A stretch of 64,000 nucleotides of DNA, taken from contig NZ_BDCM01000009.1 of the NCBI RefSeq assembly GCF_001613505.1, forward strand, positions 124,001-188,000, read 5' to 3'. The notes beneath the pieces are model-generated. The model was not told where the DNA came from. It was given only the letters and a program-made list of their open reading frames with translations, and did no database searches. This DNA comes from Nocardia mikamii NBRC 108933. Lineage in GTDB: Bacteria; Actinomycetota; Actinomycetes; Mycobacteriales; Mycobacteriaceae. A program made the translations under genes and the position numbers. Positions 38,601 to 44,948 of the stretch are shown here, in pieces. Numbering within the stretch: position 1 is the stretch's first letter; each line of letters opens with the position of its first letter.

Positions 38601-41600
38601 GGTCGGTGATCGCGGCGGTGGTTTCGGCGGACAGGTTACGGCTGACCTCGGCGTTGTCGGCGGGCACGGTCCGGTCCGGGCGCCCGGTGACCAGGGTCGG
38701 CCTCTCGATGCCGGCGAGCACGTTCTGCCAGGCGGTGATCGCGGCGTCGCGGTCCTGGCTGTGCAGCCAGTGCAGGTAGTCGCGGTAGGTGCCGGCGGGT
38801 GGCAGGGCGGCCGGATCGTCGTCTCCGGCGTAGAGGGTGAGCAGTTCGTGGATCAGCAGCGGCATCGACCAGCCGTCGAGCACGATGTGATGGTTGGTGA
38901 GCAGCAGTTCGAATCGGCTCGTGCCGGTGCGGATCAGGTGGAAACGCAGCAGCGGCGGGCGGGCGGGGTCGAACGGGGCGGACGCGGCGTCGGTGATGCG
39001 GCGGCGTTCGCGGTCGCGTTCCCCGGCGTCGGCGATGTCGGTGAGGTCGCTGTCGTGCCAGTCGGCGCGCACGCCGCTCATCACGATCTGGCGGGGCCCG
39101 GCGGCGGATTCGACGAACGCGGTGCGCAGGCTGTCGTGGCGGTCGATCACGGTCTGTGCCGCGGCCCGCATCCGGGCGGTGTCGACCTGCCCGTCGAGGG
39201 TGAGCGTGGCCTGCACGGTGTAGCCGTCGGCGCGGTCGGTGTCGTAGACGGCGTGGAACAGCAGACCGGACTGGAGTGCGGTCAGCGGCCACACGTCGGT
39301 CATGGTCGGATATTCCAGCTGCCAGCGGTCGATATCGTCCTGGGTGAGGTCCACGAGCGGGAAATCCGACGGGGTGAAGCCGCCGGCGGATTCGGTGCGG
39401 GCGTGGGTGGCGAGCCCGCGCAGCGCCCGCACCCACAGCCCGGCCAGTTCCTCCACGTCCGCGGTGTTCAGCACGCCGGTGGCGAATTGCCAGGTGGCGT
39501 CGAGTTCGAGACCGTCGGGGCCCGGTTCGGCGATCGCGTTGACATCCAGGACGGCCGGCAGCGCCATCGCCGGGTCGCCGGTCGCGGTGAGGGAGGTGAA
39601 TTCGGTGGTCGGGGTCCACGGCCCGGCGTGTTCGTGCACGCCGACGCGGCCGAGGTAGTTGAACGCGATCTGCGGTTCGGGCGCGGTCGCCAGTTCGGCG
39701 CCGGCTTCGGTGTCGAGGCAGCGCAGCATCCCGTAGCCGATGCCGTTGTCGGGGATCGCGCGCAACTGTTCCTTGGCACGCACGATCGCCGTTCCCGCGG
39801 CGGCGCCGCCGGCGAACGCGTCGTCGGGGTCGACGCCGCGCAGGTCCAGGCGCACCGGGAAGCGGGTGGTGAACCAGCCGACGGTGGAGCTGAGGTCGGC
39901 GCCGGGCACGGCGTGTTCCTCGCGGCCGTGTCCTTCCAGCGAGATCAGTTCGGCCTCGACGTCGACGCCGCGGCGGCGACGCCACTGCCGCAGCGCCAGC
40001 GCCAGCGCCGCCAGCAGCGGATCGTTGGGTGTGCCGTGGAAGCGGGCCGGGACGGTGGTGAGTACCGCTTCGGACACGTCGGCGGGCACGTGCACCTCGA
40101 CGCGGCCCGCGGTGGCGGTGGTGTCGCGGCTCGGGTCCAGATGTCTCGCGCCGAGCAGCGTCTCCCCCGGCGCGAGCACGCTCTTCCACAGCTCGAGTTC
40201 GCCGGTGCGCCGGCTCGCGGCCTGTTCGGTGAGTCCGTGACTCCAGCGCCGCACCGAGGTGGTGGCCGGACCGAAGGCGGGTTCGGCGCCGGCGCTGATC
40301 TGCTGCCATGCCCCGGCCAGATCGGCGAGCACGATCCGCCACGACACCGCGTCGACCGCGAGGTGGTGGATCACCACCCACATCAGGTCGGGGCCGGTGG
40401 TGTCGTCGCTCATCCGAACCAGGTGCACCAGCACACCGGTGGCGGGATCGAGCCGGTCGGCGGCCGCCTGCAAGCGGGCGTCGATCTCGGTGGCGTCGCG
40501 GCGCGGCAACCGCACCGACTCGAACAGTGCGGCGGCGTCGACCGTGCCGGGCGCGGCCACCTCGACCGACGGGTCGGGCGAGCCGGTACCGCGCAGGACC
40601 GCGCGCAGCATGTCGTGGCGCTCCAGCACCGCCGCTAGCGCCGGAACCAGGTCGGCGTCGTCGACGTGGTCGGGCAGTTCGATGAGGGTGGCCTGCGCGA
40701 ATCGGTCGAATCGGCCGCGGTCGAGCATCGCGTACATGATCGGGGTCAGCGGCATGGGGCCGACCGCGCCGCCGGGCAGTTCGGCCAGTTGCGGGCCGCC
40801 GCCGGCGTCGGTGGCTATCGCAGCCAGACCGGCCACCGTCTTGTGTTCGAACACGTCCTGGGTGGAGAAGCTCAACCCCTCGGCCTTGGCCCGCGCCACC
40901 AGCTGGATGGACAGGATGCTGTCGCCGCCGAGGGCGAAGAAGCTGTCGTCGGCACCGACCGTCGCCACGTCCAGAATGTCGGCGAACAGATCCGCCACCC
41001 GCTGTTCGCGCGGGGTGGACGGTGCCCGACCGGCCGGTGCGGCGCCGAAGGCGGGTGCGGGCAGGGCGGCGCGGTCGAGTTTGCCGAACGCGTTCATCGG
41101 CAGCGCGTCCAGCGCCATGATCACCGCGGGCACCAGATGCGGCGGCAGTGTGTCGCGGGCGAAGCGTTGCAGTTCGAGCGCGTCGATGTGGCGGCCGCGC
41201 ACCGGCACCACGTAGGAGGCCAGCACGGTGGCGTCGGCGTTGTTGCGCACCGGCACGGTGACGGAGATGTCGACGTCGGCGTGGGCGGCGAGCGCGGCGT
41301 CGATTTCGCCGGGTTCGATGCGGTAGCCGCGGATCTTGACCTGAAAGTCGCTGCGCCCCAGCAACTCCAGCTCGGGTACGGGTCCCTCGCCGACCCAGCG
41401 CGCCATATCGCCGGTGCGGTACATGCGGGCCCCGGGCCCGCCGTGCGGATCGGCGACGAAACGGGCCGCCGTTTCGGCGAACCGGTGACTGTAGCCGCGC
41501 GCCACCCCGGGCCCGGCCAGATACAGCTCACCCGCGGTCCCGGCCGGCACCGCTTGCAGGCAGCGGTCGAGCACCATCGCCGACACTCCGCGGATGGGGC

Positions 41601-44034
41601 CGCCGACGGTCAGATCACGGCCGGGTGTGACGGCGGCGCTGGCGGCGGTGACGGTGGTTTCGGTGGGCCCGTACTCGTTGAACATCACCGCGCTGTGGGT
41701 CCATCGTTCGATCACGTGCGGCGGGCACACGTCCCCGCCGACCACGACCACCCGCAGCTCGCTCAGTTGCCGTGGATCCACGGTCGCCAGCATCGCCGGG
41801 GTGAGGGTGAGGTGGGTGACGTGCTGGGCGGCGAGCAGTTCGGTCAGTTCGTCGCCGCCGATCACCTCCGGCGGGACCACCAGCAGGGTCGCGCCGTTGG
41901 CGAAGCACACCAGGAACTGTTCCAGCGAGGCGTCGAAACTCGGCGACAGCGCGTACGACACCCGCGCGGTGGCGTCCACACCGCAGACGTCGCTGCGGTC
42001 GGCGATGAGGTTCGCCAACCCCGCATGGGTGACCTGCACCCCTTTCGGGATGCCGGTCGATCCGGAGGTGTAGGTGATGTAGGCGAGGTCGTCGACGCGC
42101 AGCGGGCGCAGGCGTTCGCTGTCGCCGATCGGGGCGCCGGTGGTGTTGTGGCAGGCGGCGGCGGTGTCGCGATCGTCGAGCACCACCGGGGTCACCGTCT
42201 GCGGCAGCCTGCCCCGGTAGGCGTCGACGGTGATGCCGGCACCGGCGCCGCTGTCGGCGATCATGTGCTCGATGCGTTTGGCCGGATATTCGGGGTCCAC
42301 CTGCACGATTGCGGCACCGGATTTGGCGACGGCCCAGGCGGCGATGATCGAGTCGACCGAGCGGCGCAGCATGATCGCGACGGTGGTGCCGGGTCCGCAG
42401 CCGTGCGCGATCAGTTGCCGGGCCAGCTGGGAGGATCGGGTGTCGAGCTCACCGTAGGTCAGTGTGGTCTCGGGTGTGGCGATCGCGTCGGAGGCGGGGT
42501 GGCGGGAGGCGCTGTCGGCGAGGATGTCGGGCAGCAGCCGAGGCGCGACCGCGTCGTCGCCGTGCACGGGCAGCAGCCGCTGCTGTTCGGCCGGCGCGAG
42601 CAGCGGCAGCCGGTCGACGCCGTGATCGGTTCCGCGGGCGAGGAATTCGTGCAGGAACATCAGGAATCGGCCGTGGTGGCCGGCGAGTTCGTCGGGGCGG
42701 TAGATGTTCGGGTTGCCCTGGAAGTCGATGTGGGTGCTGTCGCGGCCGGCGCCGGGATAGATGTTGACGAACAGATCGGCGGTGGGCCCGGAGGTGAGCA
42801 CATGCAGATGCCCGGTGGTGTCGCCCAGGACGACGTCGTTGTCGATCATCATCAGGTTCACGGCGGGACCGAACGAGGCGGTCTCGTCGCGGGCGATGCC
42901 CATATCGCGGAAGATGTCCTCCTGCCGGTAGCGCTGGCGGCGCAGCGCGCTGGTCAGCTCACCTTGCACCGCGTCGATCAGTTCGCCGACGCTGCGGGAA
43001 CCGACCCGCACGCGCAACGGCACCACGTTGGCGACCATGCCGCCGGATCGGCGCAGCATCGCCGAATGCCGGCCCGATACCGGCAGGCTCAGCAGCACCT
43101 CCGTGCTGCCGGTCATCCGGGCCAGGTAGGCGGCGAAGGCGGCGACCACGATCGGTGTCACGCTGGTGCTGCGTTCGGCGACCACGGCATCCAGCAGTGC
43201 GGCGGTCTCGGGTGAGAGCGCTTCGCTGACCAGCGCCGGGTGGATGGTCGGTTCGGCGACGCGTCCGGCCAGGCTGACCACCGACGGGGCGCCGGCCAGA
43301 TGTTCGGTCCAGTAGTTGCGGTCGTTGTCGAATCGCGTCGACCCGCGGTAGGCCAGGTCCTGTTCGGTGATGTCGGCCAGATCCTTCGCCGCCGCGGCGC
43401 TGGGCTCCTCGCCGCGCAGCCACGCGTTGTACAGCTCGGTGATGCGCTGCAGCATGGTCACCGCGGCGAAGCCGTCGAGGGCGATGTGGTGGGCGCGCTG
43501 ATACCACAGGTAGTGGTTGTCGCCGACCTGGTAGATGGCGCAGATCATGAGGTGGTCGTGCAGCAGGTCCAGCGGTGCGGCGTAGTCCTCGGTCATCAGC
43601 CGGTGGGCGGTGGCCACCGGGTCGGCGTGGCGGCGCAGATCCACCACCGAGACCGGGGCGCCGAGGAAGTGGTCGACGTACTGGCAGGGTTCGCCGTCGA
43701 CCTCGATCATGTGCAGATGCCCGGATCCGAATTCGATGCTCGCGGTGCGGCAGGCTTCGACGAGCAGGTCGGTATCCAATTCGCCGACGATTTCGACGTA
43801 TTGCGCCACCGAAATCGGTGACTGTCCCGCGAGATGCTGGGCGAACCATATTCCGCGCTGCGCCGCGGTCAGCTTGAAAACGCCGTCCGGCGCCGGGCGC
43901 GGGAATACATGACCCGAGCCGTGTGCGTGTGTTCCGCTACCCGGTGCCTGGTGACCGCCGAGTGGCGCTGTGCCGATCCGCGGTGACTTCGGTGCCTGTG
44001 GATCGCCGCCGAAGTTGCTTTTGAATTGGGTCAC
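25813..44034 (-). CDS. Five-module non-ribosomal peptide synthetase
   Basis: 6073 residues from GTG 44034 (GGAGGA upstream). It is one polypeptide with the order C1-A1-T1-E1-C2-A2-T2-C3-A3-T3-C4-A4-T4-C5-A5-T5-TE. Catalytic HHxxxDG aspartates lie at 187 (C1), 1228 (E1), 1720, 2794, 3842 and 4905. Phosphopantetheine serines are 1039, 2572, 3651, 4717 and 5763, and the TE triad is Ser5902, Asp5929 and probably His6051. All five A domains keep YTSGSTG or FTSGSTG and the A10 lysine (GKLDR or GKIDR). C1 resembles the EntF C domain along its length, so an acyl or aryl starter brought by another protein is likely. By colinearity the product is a capped pentapeptide with residue 1 epimerised to D, released or cyclised by TE. 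No MbtH-like, PPTase, exporter or starter-acid gene is in the window. The peptide is not recognised. Confidence 0.93.
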   Translation of the reverse strand: MTQFKSNFGGDPQAPKSPRIGTAPLGGHQAPGSGTHAHGSGHVFPRPAPDGVFKLTAAQRGIWFAQHLAGQSPISVAQYVEIVGELDTDLLVEACRTASIEFGSGHLHMIEVDGEPCQYVDHFLGAPVSVVDLRRHADPVATAHRLMTEDYAAPLDLLHDHLMICAIYQVGDNHYLWYQRAHHIALDGFAAVTMLQRITELYNAWLRGEEPSAAAAKDLADITEQDLAYRGSTRFDNDRNYWTEHLAGAPSVVSLAGRVAEPTIHPALVSEALSPETAALLDAVVAERSTSVTPIVVAAFAAYLARMTGSTEVLLSLPVSGRHSAMLRRSGGMVANVVPLRVRVGSRSVGELIDAVQGELTSALRRQRYRQEDIFRDMGIARDETASFGPAVNLMMIDNDVVLGDTTGHLHVLTSGPTADLFVNIYPGAGRDSTHIDFQGNPNIYRPDELAGHHGRFLMFLHEFLARGTDHGVDRLPLLAPAEQQRLLPVHGDDAVAPRLLPDILADSASRHPASDAIATPETTLTYGELDTRSSQLARQLIAHGCGPGTTVAIMLRRSVDSIIAAWAVAKSGAAIVQVDPEYPAKRIEHMIADSGAGAGITVDAYRGRLPQTVTPVVLDDRDTAAACHNTTGAPIGDSERLRPLRVDDLAYITYTSGSTGIPKGVQVTHAGLANLIADRSDVCGVDATARVSYALSPSFDASLEQFLVCFANGATLLVVPPEVIGGDELTELLAAQHVTHLTLTPAMLATVDPRQLSELRVVVVGGDVCPPHVIERWTHSAVMFNEYGPTETTVTAASAAVTPGRDLTVGGPIRGVSAMVLDRCLQAVPAGTAGELYLAGPGVARGYSHRFAETAARFVADPHGGPGARMYRTGDMARWVGEGPVPELELLGRSDFQVKIRGYRIEPGEIDAALAAHADVDISVTVPVRNNADATVLASYVVPVRGRHIDALELQRFARDTLPPHLVPAVIMALDALPMNAFGKLDRAALPAPAFGAAPAGRAPSTPREQRVADLFADILDVATVGADDSFFALGGDSILSIQLVARAKAEGLSFSTQDVFEHKTVAGLAAIATDAGGGPQLAELPGGAVGPMPLTPIMYAMLDRGRFDRFAQATLIELPDHVDDADLVPALAAVLERHDMLRAVLRGTGSPDPSVEVAAPGTVDAAALFESVRLPRRDATEIDARLQAAADRLDPATGVLVHLVRMSDDTTGPDLMWVVIHHLAVDAVSWRIVLADLAGAWQQISAGAEPAFGPATTSVRRWSHGLTEQAASRRTGELELWKSVLAPGETLLGARHLDPSRDTTATAGRVEVHVPADVSEAVLTTVPARFHGTPNDPLLAALALALRQWRRRRGVDVEAELISLEGHGREEHAVPGADLSSTVGWFTTRFPVRLDLRGVDPDDAFAGGAAAGTAIVRAKEQLRAIPDNGIGYGMLRCLDTEAGAELATAPEPQIAFNYLGRVGVHEHAGPWTPTTEFTSLTATGDPAMALPAVLDVNAIAEPGPDGLELDATWQFATGVLNTADVEELAGLWVRALRGLATHARTESAGGFTPSDFPLVDLTQDDIDRWQLEYPTMTDVWPLTALQSGLLFHAVYDTDRADGYTVQATLTLDGQVDTARMRAAAQTVIDRHDSLRTAFVESAAGPRQIVMSGVRADWHDSDLTDIADAGERDRERRRITDAASAPFDPARPPLLRFHLIRTGTSRFELLLTNHHIVLDGWSMPLLIHELLTLYAGDDDPAALPPAGTYRDYLHWLHSQDRDAAITAWQNVLAGIERPTLVTGRPDRTVPADNAEVSRNLSAETTAAITDLSRAYGVTANTTVQVAWALLLTTLTGRADIVFGNTVSDRPPQLPAVERMVGLFINTVPVRIRLEPAETVADLLTRVQSEQAATLDHRHLGLAELQRATGFADMFDTVTVLESYPLDRELLTHNLRDAGLRLVDIDAHDATPYPLSLQVTPPRPGRDSDPDAATSATHAVMLRFSCDRLDIDTARTLLDRYEQILDQIAADPTATVAAITPGSNTEAAEPIPARSAPAGRILRDILADTARAHPDAVAVRAGTTTLTYRELAARAHRLAQRLLTRGARPETIVAVVVPRSIELAVAIWAVAETGAAFLPLDPGNPGERIAELLADSGTTLGVTTGTFADRLPGTVDWAHADTDPTAEPATTTVPEVRLDHAAYLIYTSGSTGTPKAVHLTHRGLAGLAAAHADAFGVDTTSTVLQVASPGFDACLSELLLAHGHGACLVIAPPDVYGGAGLEDLLHTYGVTHAIITPSVLDTMDPAHVPALTTIAVVGEATATDLVTRWAPGRRLMNHYGPTETTVWATGSDALTPGEPVTIGTPIHGLSVTVRDMWLRPVPAGVAGELYVRGPALARGYLDRPATTAARFVADPESYRGQRLYRTGDSVRWLHTPHGPQLEYLGRSDQQVKIHGLRIEPGEIDARLARHDTVAAAATVDRPGPAGEPVLVSYVVAAPGATLDPAALHADLERELARYMNPAAIVELAEMPRTAVGKIDRKALRALDFRTDEAGGRAPATAEEQLMAKLFADVLHRDTVYADSNFFTLGGDSIVSMRLVALARSAGLTLTPRDVFEAKTVAALAELVRDTVTADPSLARGPAHRAENRPPRPADFPLVELTAADVERLAHRYPELADVWPLSPMQAGIRFHSTYNPGAGDNYTVQTAIDFTGTADAERLRRAAQALVDRHDILRAAFTDTSAGPCQIVLAHAPVRFRHIDLTDDTDHTGLDRVAAADAAEGFDLSAPPLIRFTLITVRPDTFRLLVTNHHVILDGWSMPLLMSELLTSYATPTHIDTAEPAPSYRDYLGWLHRQDLAASTAAWAHEYADVESPTRVARADAAHRDTSAGEIDTLLPAQRVADLRRVAADATVTVNTAVAAAWALTLRELTGDTDVIFGSAVSGRPPELPQVDRTLGMFLNTIPVRVPLDPTLTVEQLLTRIQQHQTRMLDHHHIGLPDIHRAAGMTALFDTAVAFQSFPVDRPALQQLVDAAGLRIDDITGVDATPYPLSLVLAPEPTDTHTDPPAAAGLRITLRYLDDEFDTHRARWILDRFVTLLHHIADHPATHLARLTAADHTEPTHPAHAHHRPRTFGDILTATAAAHPDAIAATCGTDTVTYRDLDQRSNQLARLLLRRGLTPHTVLASALPRSLDAVVTVWAAAKTGAAFVPIDPRLPADRIAFLLDDSGAPLGITHTGSTHPDSARPTQPIDWITLDDPDTIAALDTESAAPITDTERGAALTPDHTAYLIYTSGSTGTPKGVLVTARGLTDLVAAQQRLLGVTADSAVLQVASPSFDASIFELLMAHGAGGRLVVSPSDVYGGPDLAKLIQYEHISHAVLTPSALATIPGDRFDTLRVLATAGEPVGPELVDRWAPGRTMVNLYGPTESTIWATASAPLPPGAPITIGTPAGPVTTTVLDTWLRPVPHGVTGELYLLGPGLADGYKDRTALTATRFVACPFGEPGTRMYRTGDIVRRTGTGDLEFVGRNDFQVKVRGNRIELAEIDAALAAHPDVAFAVTVPRTDDGRPTTLVSYVTATAGATLSDTDLKTTLAQALPPYMVPAAVIVLDEVPLTPTGKLDRDRLPRPPETARTYRAPTTRQEHIVAQAYEQVLDADHVGADDDFFALGGDSLSAALVAARIGAALDVRIPVRTIFEEPTVAALARAARTLHGTARIALTADDRPDPIPLSLAQQRMWFLNRFEPDSAAYNIPVMLHLSGRLDTDALSAALDDVLARHEVLRTIYPETDGEPRQLILDRAPVTLETGHPTRDTLPQLLTEFVRRGFDVSTQVPLRVALFDITTDTDTTGQYMLVLVVHHIAGDGQSMGPLARDVMTAYAARHTGQPPQWQPLPVQYADFALWQRRVLGAAADPTSLMSTQLDYWRTTLDRVPDLLDLPTDRPRPAVATLTGGRVPLDIPAPLHQHLQTLARDHGTSLFMVVHAALAVLLGRLADTDDIVIGTPVAGRSEPGLDDLVGMFVNTLALRTPIDPAEPFTELLARTRDTDLHALDHADVPFERIVEELNPHRTTAAHPLFQVMLAFQNTGAVDIALPDVVVSGADVDTGTSQFDLQLVISDTSTETGAAQGLSGMLMYARDLFDPDTVTGFVQRLLRILDTVATTPDTPVGDIDWLHPDERHALLSSVGPRTAPTPESPLLPGIFADAVRRNPDGLALTTGDTGLTYTELDRRSNRLARLLIDQGAGPEIPVLAAAPRSAESVLIWWAIVKTGATYVPVDPAYPAHRIDHMITDSAAALGITVTTARPQLPDTAHWITLDAPETITHLDTHPDSPIDDHDRLRPLRPTTTAYVVFTSGSTGRPKGVAVTHTGIADLVATQRADYHIEPGARFLHFASPSFDASLMEILFATAGAATLVIAPPATYGGDDLADLLRTRQVTHAFVTPAALASVDPTELDDLRLVLSGGEEVPAELINRWAGTDRRGTREFRILYGPTETTILATATRPLHPGDRPTIGTPLPGMQALILDTRLHPVPAGVVGELYLAGPAAARGYLNRTATTATRFVPCPAGEPGTRMYRTGDLVRWNTHGDIEFVGRNDFQVKVRGYRIELGEIDAVLDARADTAFAATIAHRQGNAPAMLVTYVVPAPGATPTATELTSALADALPPYMVPAAVMILDAIPLSPNGKLDRSALPEPVLHTETFRAPASPVEEIVAGIFADLLGLDTTIGADDNFFDLGGNSLVATRAAARIGAALDTRVPVSMIFDAPTVAKLAARAESHADTRRIALTEQSRPHHLPLSYAQQRMWFLNRFEPDTPAYSIPIVIRLTGRLDTDALHAAIGDVITRHEVLRTIYPAVDGEPTQKILPPADAVPPLAVTRIPETELPHTLSSLLATVFDVTTTVPLRIRLYDIGDDTWILALVVHHIAGDGSSLAPLARDLTIAYTARLDGDTPAWPPLPVQYADYALWQRTVLGADDDPDSLLHAQIDYWTTQLADAPTLLALPTDRPRPPVQTYAGAAVPLTVDPELHAGLQHIARAHNTTLFMVFHAALAAVLARLAGTDDITIGTPYAGRGEPELDDLVGMFVNTLVLRTHVGTDMTFTDLLEQVRDTDLAAFGHADVPFERLVQELNPARSHAHHPLFQVMLAFQNLTGTEFELPELTLSAVEADLDTSLFDLQITVSDSYDDHGGPVGMTGGITYARDLFDPDTVTAIVARLDRLLRALVADPAQLVHDVDLLDADERHNVVVRWNSTQHALATDETLTSMFARAVPVHRDRVAVTYDDLSLTYGQFSARVNRLARWLITRGVGPEKLVAVRMRRSLDQVTALYAVLAAGGGYVPVDPDLPADRIDYMLATADPVAVLSTLDDIDLSAFDDTPVTDRERRASLRPDNTAYVLFTSGSTGRPKGVAVSHGAAANQIRWLSDEYGLTSADVVLQKTPATFDVSVWELFATLGVGARLVIARADGHTDPAYLAEIIAAQQITITSFVPSMLAVFAEAAPARTLTSLRALLVGGEAFGSDTVAAVRRVLPDVELDNLYGPTEFTVHVTSHRVTADDQGSVPMGRPVWNARAYVLDARLNPVPPGVAGDLYLAGTQIARGYHARPGLTAERFVPDPYNDGGRMYRTGDLVRRRRRDGELEYLGRTDFQVKLRGLRIELGEIETVLAEYPGVARAIAVVHSSEIAAQLVGYLVPVAGATVDTDAVLAHAAAELPNYMVPTTLMVLDTVPLTASGKLDRARLPEPVAAVGEFREPSSWLEGEIARAFEHVLGVSHVGADDDFYALGGNSLRSVQVASELTKELDFEIPLGWMLSDPNPADLAKRIETGMSNGQHESGPAAFGLDVVLPIRTGGSRPPLFCIHPASGLSWCYYTFGDHLAGDRPIYGLQAPQIGGEVPGPQTFEDIARRYFQEIRAIQPHGPYHLLGWSLGGQIAHAVAAEIRSAGEEVALLALLDAEAEGIDATEVSEATPGELISNLGPVMGIDVVGADATAEEAADLIRRQLGDSFAVDAATIERMTDAYNLSIRAASAWQPPILDADMLYFTATKDRRADAAGHEGWVRFVSGQISNVDIAAEHLAMTEPAVVAEIAKILNRRLDR
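26620..29769 (-). other. NRPS module 5: C-A-T
   Basis: Residues about 4756-5805. C5 is paralogous to C4 (VVHHIAGDGSSLAPLARD). A5 differs from the other A domains and resembles EntF-type A domains (LQKTPATFDVSVWELF). Its pocket is D V W S L G L V H, in the DVW group that includes serine pockets; Ser or Thr is the best guess. T5 is Ser5763 in YALGGNSLRSVQVA. Confidence 0.8.
29770..32964 (-). other. NRPS module 4: C-A-T
   Basis: Residues about 3691-4755. C4 is of a different class from C2 and C3 (LSLAQQRMWFLNRFEP and VVHHIAGDGQSMGPLARD), typical of LCL domains. A4 pocket: D A M F L G L I L, which suggests a bulky apolar residue. T4 is Ser4717 in FDLGGNSLVATRA. Confidence 0.8.
32965..36174 (-). 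other. NRPS module 3: C-A-T
   Basis: Residues about 2621-3690. C3 is a near paralogue of C2 (TNHHVILDGWSMPLL and WPLSPMQAGIRFHS), although module 2 has no E domain. A3 pocket: D A F V A A L I W, an apolar pocket of unknown preference. T3 is Ser3651 in FALGGDSLSAALV. Confidence 0.8.
36175..39399 (-). other. NRPS module 2: C-A-T
   Basis: Residues about 1546-2620. C2 carries TNHHIVLDGWSMPLL and must accept a D-aminoacyl donor from module 1, so a DCL type is expected. A2 pocket: D A S I A V H V W, with no close match that I recognise. T2 is Ser2572 in FTLGGDSIVSMRL. There is no E domain. Confidence 0.8.
39400..44034 (-). other. NRPS module 1: C(EntF-like)-A-T-E
   Basis: Residues about 1-1545. 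C1 (about 50-470) has HHIALDG and EntF-like stretches such as YQVGDNHYLWYQRAHH. A1 pocket residues, read by aligning to GrsA (235, 236, 239, 278, 299, 301, 322, 330, 331), are D A E T V G E V T. Two glutamates in the pocket point to a basic side chain (Orn, Lys or Arg). T1 is Ser1039. E1 has HHLAVDAVSW and the E-type GYGMLRCL and QIAFNYLGR motifs, so residue 1 should become D. Confidence 0.82.
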
Positions 44035-44302
44035 CGGTCCTCCATCGGATCTCTTTACTTCGACGCGGTGATAAAACGTCGGACCGTTCTACGAAACGAC
44101 GTTCGCCGTAATGCGTGAAGCAGGTCGAAATGTGCGCCCCGAATTTCTTCAGGCGCGACGAACAACGCCCTCGTCGCGGTGGGCGGATATTCGTCTGGTG
44201 GCCGGGCCGGCGTGCCGGCCGGTGTGCCCGCCGGGCGAGAAGGCGGTCGTCGCGGCGCCCCGACACGCCGCGCCGACCGCCCGCGTGGACCGTCGGGCCA
44301 GG

Positions 44303-44494
44303 TCAGTGTCGGCGTTTGCGGCGGAGCCGGTGATCGCGCGATCGCCGGTCCGCGGATTCGACGCCACCCCGGGGTTCGGAGCCGTCTCCGCCGCCGTGCC
44401 GGCCGCCGCATATCGCATGCGGGGTGGCATGGCCCGTGTCCGGACCTGGCGGAGCGGGCGGGTTACCCACATCGTTGGAATTCATCGCGTTCAC
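44303..44494 (-). CDS. Possible small ORF (63 aa) in the NRPS leader
   Basis: GTG 44494 is preceded by AGAAGGTGATCC, nearly the full anti-Shine-Dalgarno complement. The product would begin VNAMNSNDVGNPPAPPG and be rich in Gly, Pro, His and Arg, ending in a very basic tail. An ATG three codons later (44485) is an alternative start. No family is recognised, and the basic tail looks like non-coding GC-rich sequence, so the strong ribosome site is the main evidence. It would be co-transcribed with the NRPS gene 268 bp downstream. Confidence 0.3.
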   Translation of the reverse strand: MNAMNSNDVGNPPAPPGPDTGHATPHAICGGRHGGGDGSEPRGGVESADRRSRDHRLRRKRRH

Positions 44495-44567
44495 CGGATC
44501 ACCTTCTGGCACGTGAAGCACCTCACGGCAGTGTGTCGTAGGTAGATTCGGTGGCCGGACACGCCCG

Positions 44568-44592
44568 GATAAAAAGTAATTTTTTGATAACT
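44568..44592. promoter_or_regulatory. AT-rich island, probable promoter region
   Basis: About 25 nt of almost pure A/T (GATAAAAAGTAATTTTTTG and following GATAA) in a GC-rich surrounding. GATAA occurs at both ends (44568-44572 and 44586-44590). It is the best candidate for the NRPS promoter, 534 bp before the start codon. Exact -35 and -10 elements are not clear. Confidence 0.4.
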
Positions 44593-44936
44593 GCGAAGTT
44601 TCCGCGGTACCGGATAGTCACCCTTTCGCCCGGTCGGACGCGGGAAGTGCAGGACGCTTCCGCTCACCGACCGCGATTTTCGTGCCGGTCGTTATGAAAT
44701 CGAGCCCCGATGAGGGTCGAATTTCGTTGTAGTCACGGGCATCAGAAACCCCAGAGATCACAACAATCACAGATTTCCCGGGCGCCGGCCACCTACCGCG
44801 TCATATCCCGGCCCGGCCGGCGCGCTCCGAGCAGGGTGTCGGGGCCGCGGCGTGCGCCACCGGGGGCGAGGTCCGGCCCCCGCCGGACGGGGGGCCGGAA
44901 ACTGGGTTCTCAAATCCGCACCTACCGGTTACTTGA

Positions 44937-44948
44937 ATGAGTCATACT
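44937..44948 (+). promoter_or_regulatory. furA promoter -10 region and short palindrome
   Basis: ATGA-G-TCAT (44937-44945) is a 9-bp palindrome overlapping CATACT (44943-44948), a plausible -10. The furA GTG is 8 nt further on, which suggests a leaderless or nearly leaderless transcript. An autoregulatory FurA site here would fit the family. Confidence 0.4.

Noticed and set aside
27000..43500. Repeated short blocks at about 3.2-kb intervals
   Set aside because: They are the conserved core motifs of paralogous NRPS modules, not CRISPR repeats or mobile elements.
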